A DNA stretch of 10,751 bases from Dissophora ornata (Eukaryota > Mortierellomycota > Mortierellomycetes > Mortierellales > Mortierellaceae). Numbering within the stretch: the first letter of the stretch is position 1; each line of letters opens with the position of its first letter. Shown one piece after another: positions 9,010 to 10,751 of the stretch. Under the pieces are notes generated by a model. It had not been told where the DNA came from. It was given only the letters and a program-made list of their open reading frames with translations, and ran no database searches. Position numbers and translations under genes: made by a program. The DNA is taken from positions 1 through 10,751 of the forward strand of contig MU617565.1 of assembly GCA_025201705.1 (NCBI GenBank), in the 5' to 3' direction.

Positions 9010-10431
9010 TCAAAATCCGTATTTCGACTGGGTCTCTGCTTTCGTCCGTCGACTAGCAGCCCAGGAGGCGCTCAGTTGCGCCTCGTTTGCCTTGGCCTGG
9101 TATGCCAGGGACATGATGTTGTGTTTGCGCTTCAGTGCCGCAGTTGGCTTCAAATGCTATAGCGGAAGAAATTATCAGGGTGTATGGTTAGGCGCCTGAA
9201 ACTCAGATAGTAAAAAAATCAAGCTAGTAAATGTTAACGTCGAGTTTACCTCGATAGAAGATAGGTCCACGGGCTTCGGTTGGCTGTTACTTCCGCTCAT
9301 GGCATGTCGCACATGCTGCGCCTGGCTCATCTGATCTCGTGCAGACACGTCAATCACATTGATGGGGATATCCCGCGCTTTCCTCATGCCCAATTTTTGC
9401 AGCTGTTAACAAGATATATCGACATTAGCACAACATCACTAAGGGGGTTGTTCTGCAACCATGGCACGATGCAGGGCAGACTGACTTACCCCCACATCAT
9501 CCAGCTCTATCATATTGCCCCCTTGACTGCCGCCAACTGCGGATTGCGTGTAGGCGTCTGCCCCATGCGCGCCGTAGGTATCGTTTGACTGATAAGCGTA
9601 CTGATCACTAGTTGGGTAGGCGTACTGGTCGTTTGTCGGATAGGCGTACTGGTCATTCGTCGGATAGGCGTACTGCTCGTTGTATGCATACTGCTCATTT
9701 GTCGTTGACACATCCACCACAGATTGGTTTTGTGCCTGCTTCTCCTCTGTCGTCAATGGCTTCTTGTCAAAGAAGAATGGGATGTAAGTATTGGACGCCG
9801 TCTTCCCTGAGGACGACGCTGTTGGTGCTGCAGTCGCTGCTGCTCCCAATGGGAAGAACGAGACTGGTTCCTCGTCGTCGTCCTCGGCTTCATCTTCGTC
9901 GTCTCCGTCGGTTACTGTTGCCGCAGGCCTCTTTGCAGGCGTGGGTGTGGGCTTCTTGACAGTACGTGGCATGAAACCAGGTTTGGCCGTCGCTGGTTTT
10001 CCTGACGATGGTGTTGTCGATACCGATGCAGAAGATATTCCAGAGCCACTCTTAGGTGCCGGTAGCATGGCGAACAGCGCGTTAACTCCGCTTCCTGTAC
10101 TCTTGGCTGCTTCAGCCAGTCTTGCCTTTTTCCGGAATACAGATTCCTCTTCGTCTGAGTCGGAATCAGATTCGAGTGTTGGGAGAGAGTGATATTTGCT
10201 AGTCTTTGATGCTGCTGTTGCTGAGGAAGAAGTCTTGCTCGCTGGAATGGTGGTGGTGCTTGACCTTTGCGATTTTGGTGGCGGCAGCATGCTAGAGAGA
10301 GAAGTGATTTTAAACCCTCCTGTTGATGCCAGTGTTGATGCTGTCGCTGATGCATTTGTGGCCTTTGGAATGGGGGACGACTCCGGTCCAGAGTCGTCCG
10401 TGTCGGATCCGTAGGCAGCAAGGGCGTCCAT
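9010..10431 (-). CDS. PRCC: PRCC-family nuclear protein (putative mRNA-processing factor), 3 exons, 413 aa
   Basis: Human PRCC is a nuclear protein linked to pre-mRNA splicing and to MAD2B/REV7 binding, and is known from the PRCC-TFE3 fusion in renal carcinoma. Exons are 10431-9490, 9402-9250 and 9156-9010, with introns of 87 and 93 nt, GT..AG ends and CTAAT/CTAAC branch sites. The N terminus MDALAAYGSDTDDS fits the family's short AY-S-D-acidic start. Two LP-x-PK motifs follow (SMLPPPK near 48, AMLPAPK near 122), then a Ser/Asp/Glu block (88-97), an acidic stretch (175-188), YIPFFFDKK (216-224) and a tyrosine-rich tandem repeat (245-280). The conserved C-terminal domain spans exons 2-3: LQKLGMRKARDIPINVIDV, then LKRKHNIMSLAYQAK, ending in ETQSKYGF, which matches the KYGF end of human PRCC. 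Retaining intron 1 instead would give a 330-aa form lacking this domain. Most of the N-terminal 300 residues look disordered. Function in this fungus is inferred from the family. Confidence 0.88.
9592..9699 (-). repeat. In-frame 24-nt tandem repeat coding for PT[N/S]DQYAY units
   Basis: Five units of [N/S][E/D]QYAY occur in the PRCC-like protein, residues 245-280. The first two are adjacent at 18-nt spacing; the later ones are separated by Pro-Thr at 24-nt spacing. A decayed sixth unit (NDTYGAH) follows. At DNA level the plus strand shows successive GGCGTACTGGTC-like blocks that differ at a few positions, which fits local tandem duplication. Confidence 0.93.
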
Positions 10432-10751
10432 GTTTGTGTGTGTGTGTGCTGTCTCTTGGTTCTTTTTTTTTTTTTTTGAATGTCAGGTTTAATCCGAATA
10501 GTGGAAGTCTAAGTGCAGCTCGTACGAGCGGTATTCTACCCTAAATAAAGTGCTCATGACTACTTCAGGGTGACGTGCAAGTACTGTGAGGAGACACAAC
10601 CCGTTCTCGGCGTTGTCCGCGTAACCCCGGGTGACCCTTGCTGCCCTTCTGGGGCTAGCTCAAGGAGATCTAGTCATCCTCGAATTGCTCGACAGGCTGT
10701 CTCTTGGTTCTCTGGGATGGAAAGGATCAAATTAAAAAAAGGTCAGACATG
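10432..10751 (-). promoter_or_regulatory. Upstream region and 5' leader of the PRCC-like gene
   Basis: Immediately before the ATG, the minus strand reads a (CA)7 run and then AAAC (plus-strand TG run at 10435-10448). An A15 run comes further upstream (plus-strand T15 at 10463-10477). A perfect 12-nt palindrome GCTCGTACGAGC lies at 10518-10529. The rest, to the window end, contains no open frame or RNA gene I can support. Another gene may begin beyond the window. Assignment as promoter rests on position only. Confidence 0.5.
10448..10711 (+). repeat. 16-nt direct repeat GCTGTCTCTTGGTTCT, two copies
   Basis: Identical copies lie at 10448-10463 and 10696-10711 in the upstream region of the PRCC-like gene, 248 nt apart. 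The flanks differ: a T run follows the first copy and CTGGGATGG follows the second. The role is unknown. Confidence 0.9.

Noticed and set aside
10518..10529. Perfect 12-nt palindrome GCTCGTACGAGC upstream of the PRCC-like gene
   Set aside because: A few 12-nt palindromes are expected by chance in 10.7 kb, so alone it is not evidence of a binding site.
10645..10720. GGGGCTAGCTCAAGGAG, faintly like a tRNA A box
   Set aside because: No B box (GGTTCRANNCC) follows at tRNA spacing, and no acceptor stem or cloverleaf can be drawn.
1..10751. Transposon, CRISPR array, rRNA or bacterial-type operon
   Set aside because: No terminal inverted repeats, transposase, reverse transcriptase, spaced identical repeats or rRNA sequence were seen, and the genes are spliced and eukaryotic.

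Overview
The window is fungal nuclear DNA. Three spliced protein genes carry short introns (84-106 nt, plus one of 506 nt) with GT..AG ends, and most introns show CTAAC/CTAAT-type branch sites. All three products belong to eukaryotic families. Degenerate F-box/leucine-rich-repeat-like sequence on the left resembles the large F-box-like families of Mortierella-type fungi, so I infer an early-diverging fungus (Mortierellomycotina or a relative). That placement rests on family resemblance and gene style, not on a database search.

Layout. Bases 1-319 hold a compound TG/GA microsatellite. Bases 320-1664 hold a plus-strand F-box/LRR-like relic broken by several frame changes and five in-frame stops. 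Bases 1665-2373 hold nothing I recognise. A second, minus-strand LRR-like fragment lies at 2374-2781, with an 11-nt direct repeat at its two ends. A complete minus-strand gene for translation initiation factor eIF3 subunit a (TIF32/eIF3a; 3 exons, 974 aa) occupies 2910-6430. A 629-nt divergent promoter region (6431-7059) separates it from a plus-strand gene (7060-8831; 4 exons, 496 aa) for a Ugo1/SLC25A46-like modified mitochondrial carrier of the outer membrane. A minus-strand PRCC-family nuclear protein gene (9010-10431; 3 exons, 413 aa) meets the Ugo1-like gene tail to tail with 178 nt between stop codons. The remainder, 10432-10751, is the upstream region of the PRCC-like gene, with a (TG)7 tract, a T15 tract and a 16-nt direct repeat.

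The three intact genes are ordinary housekeeping functions (translation initiation, mitochondrial fusion or dynamics, pre-mRNA processing) and do not form a pathway. I did not find a new biological system. The points most worth a second look are the decayed F-box/LRR relics, the duplicated tail motif of eIF3a, its outlier first intron, the tyrosine-rich tandem repeat in the PRCC-like protein, and the shared eIF3a/Ugo1 promoter region.
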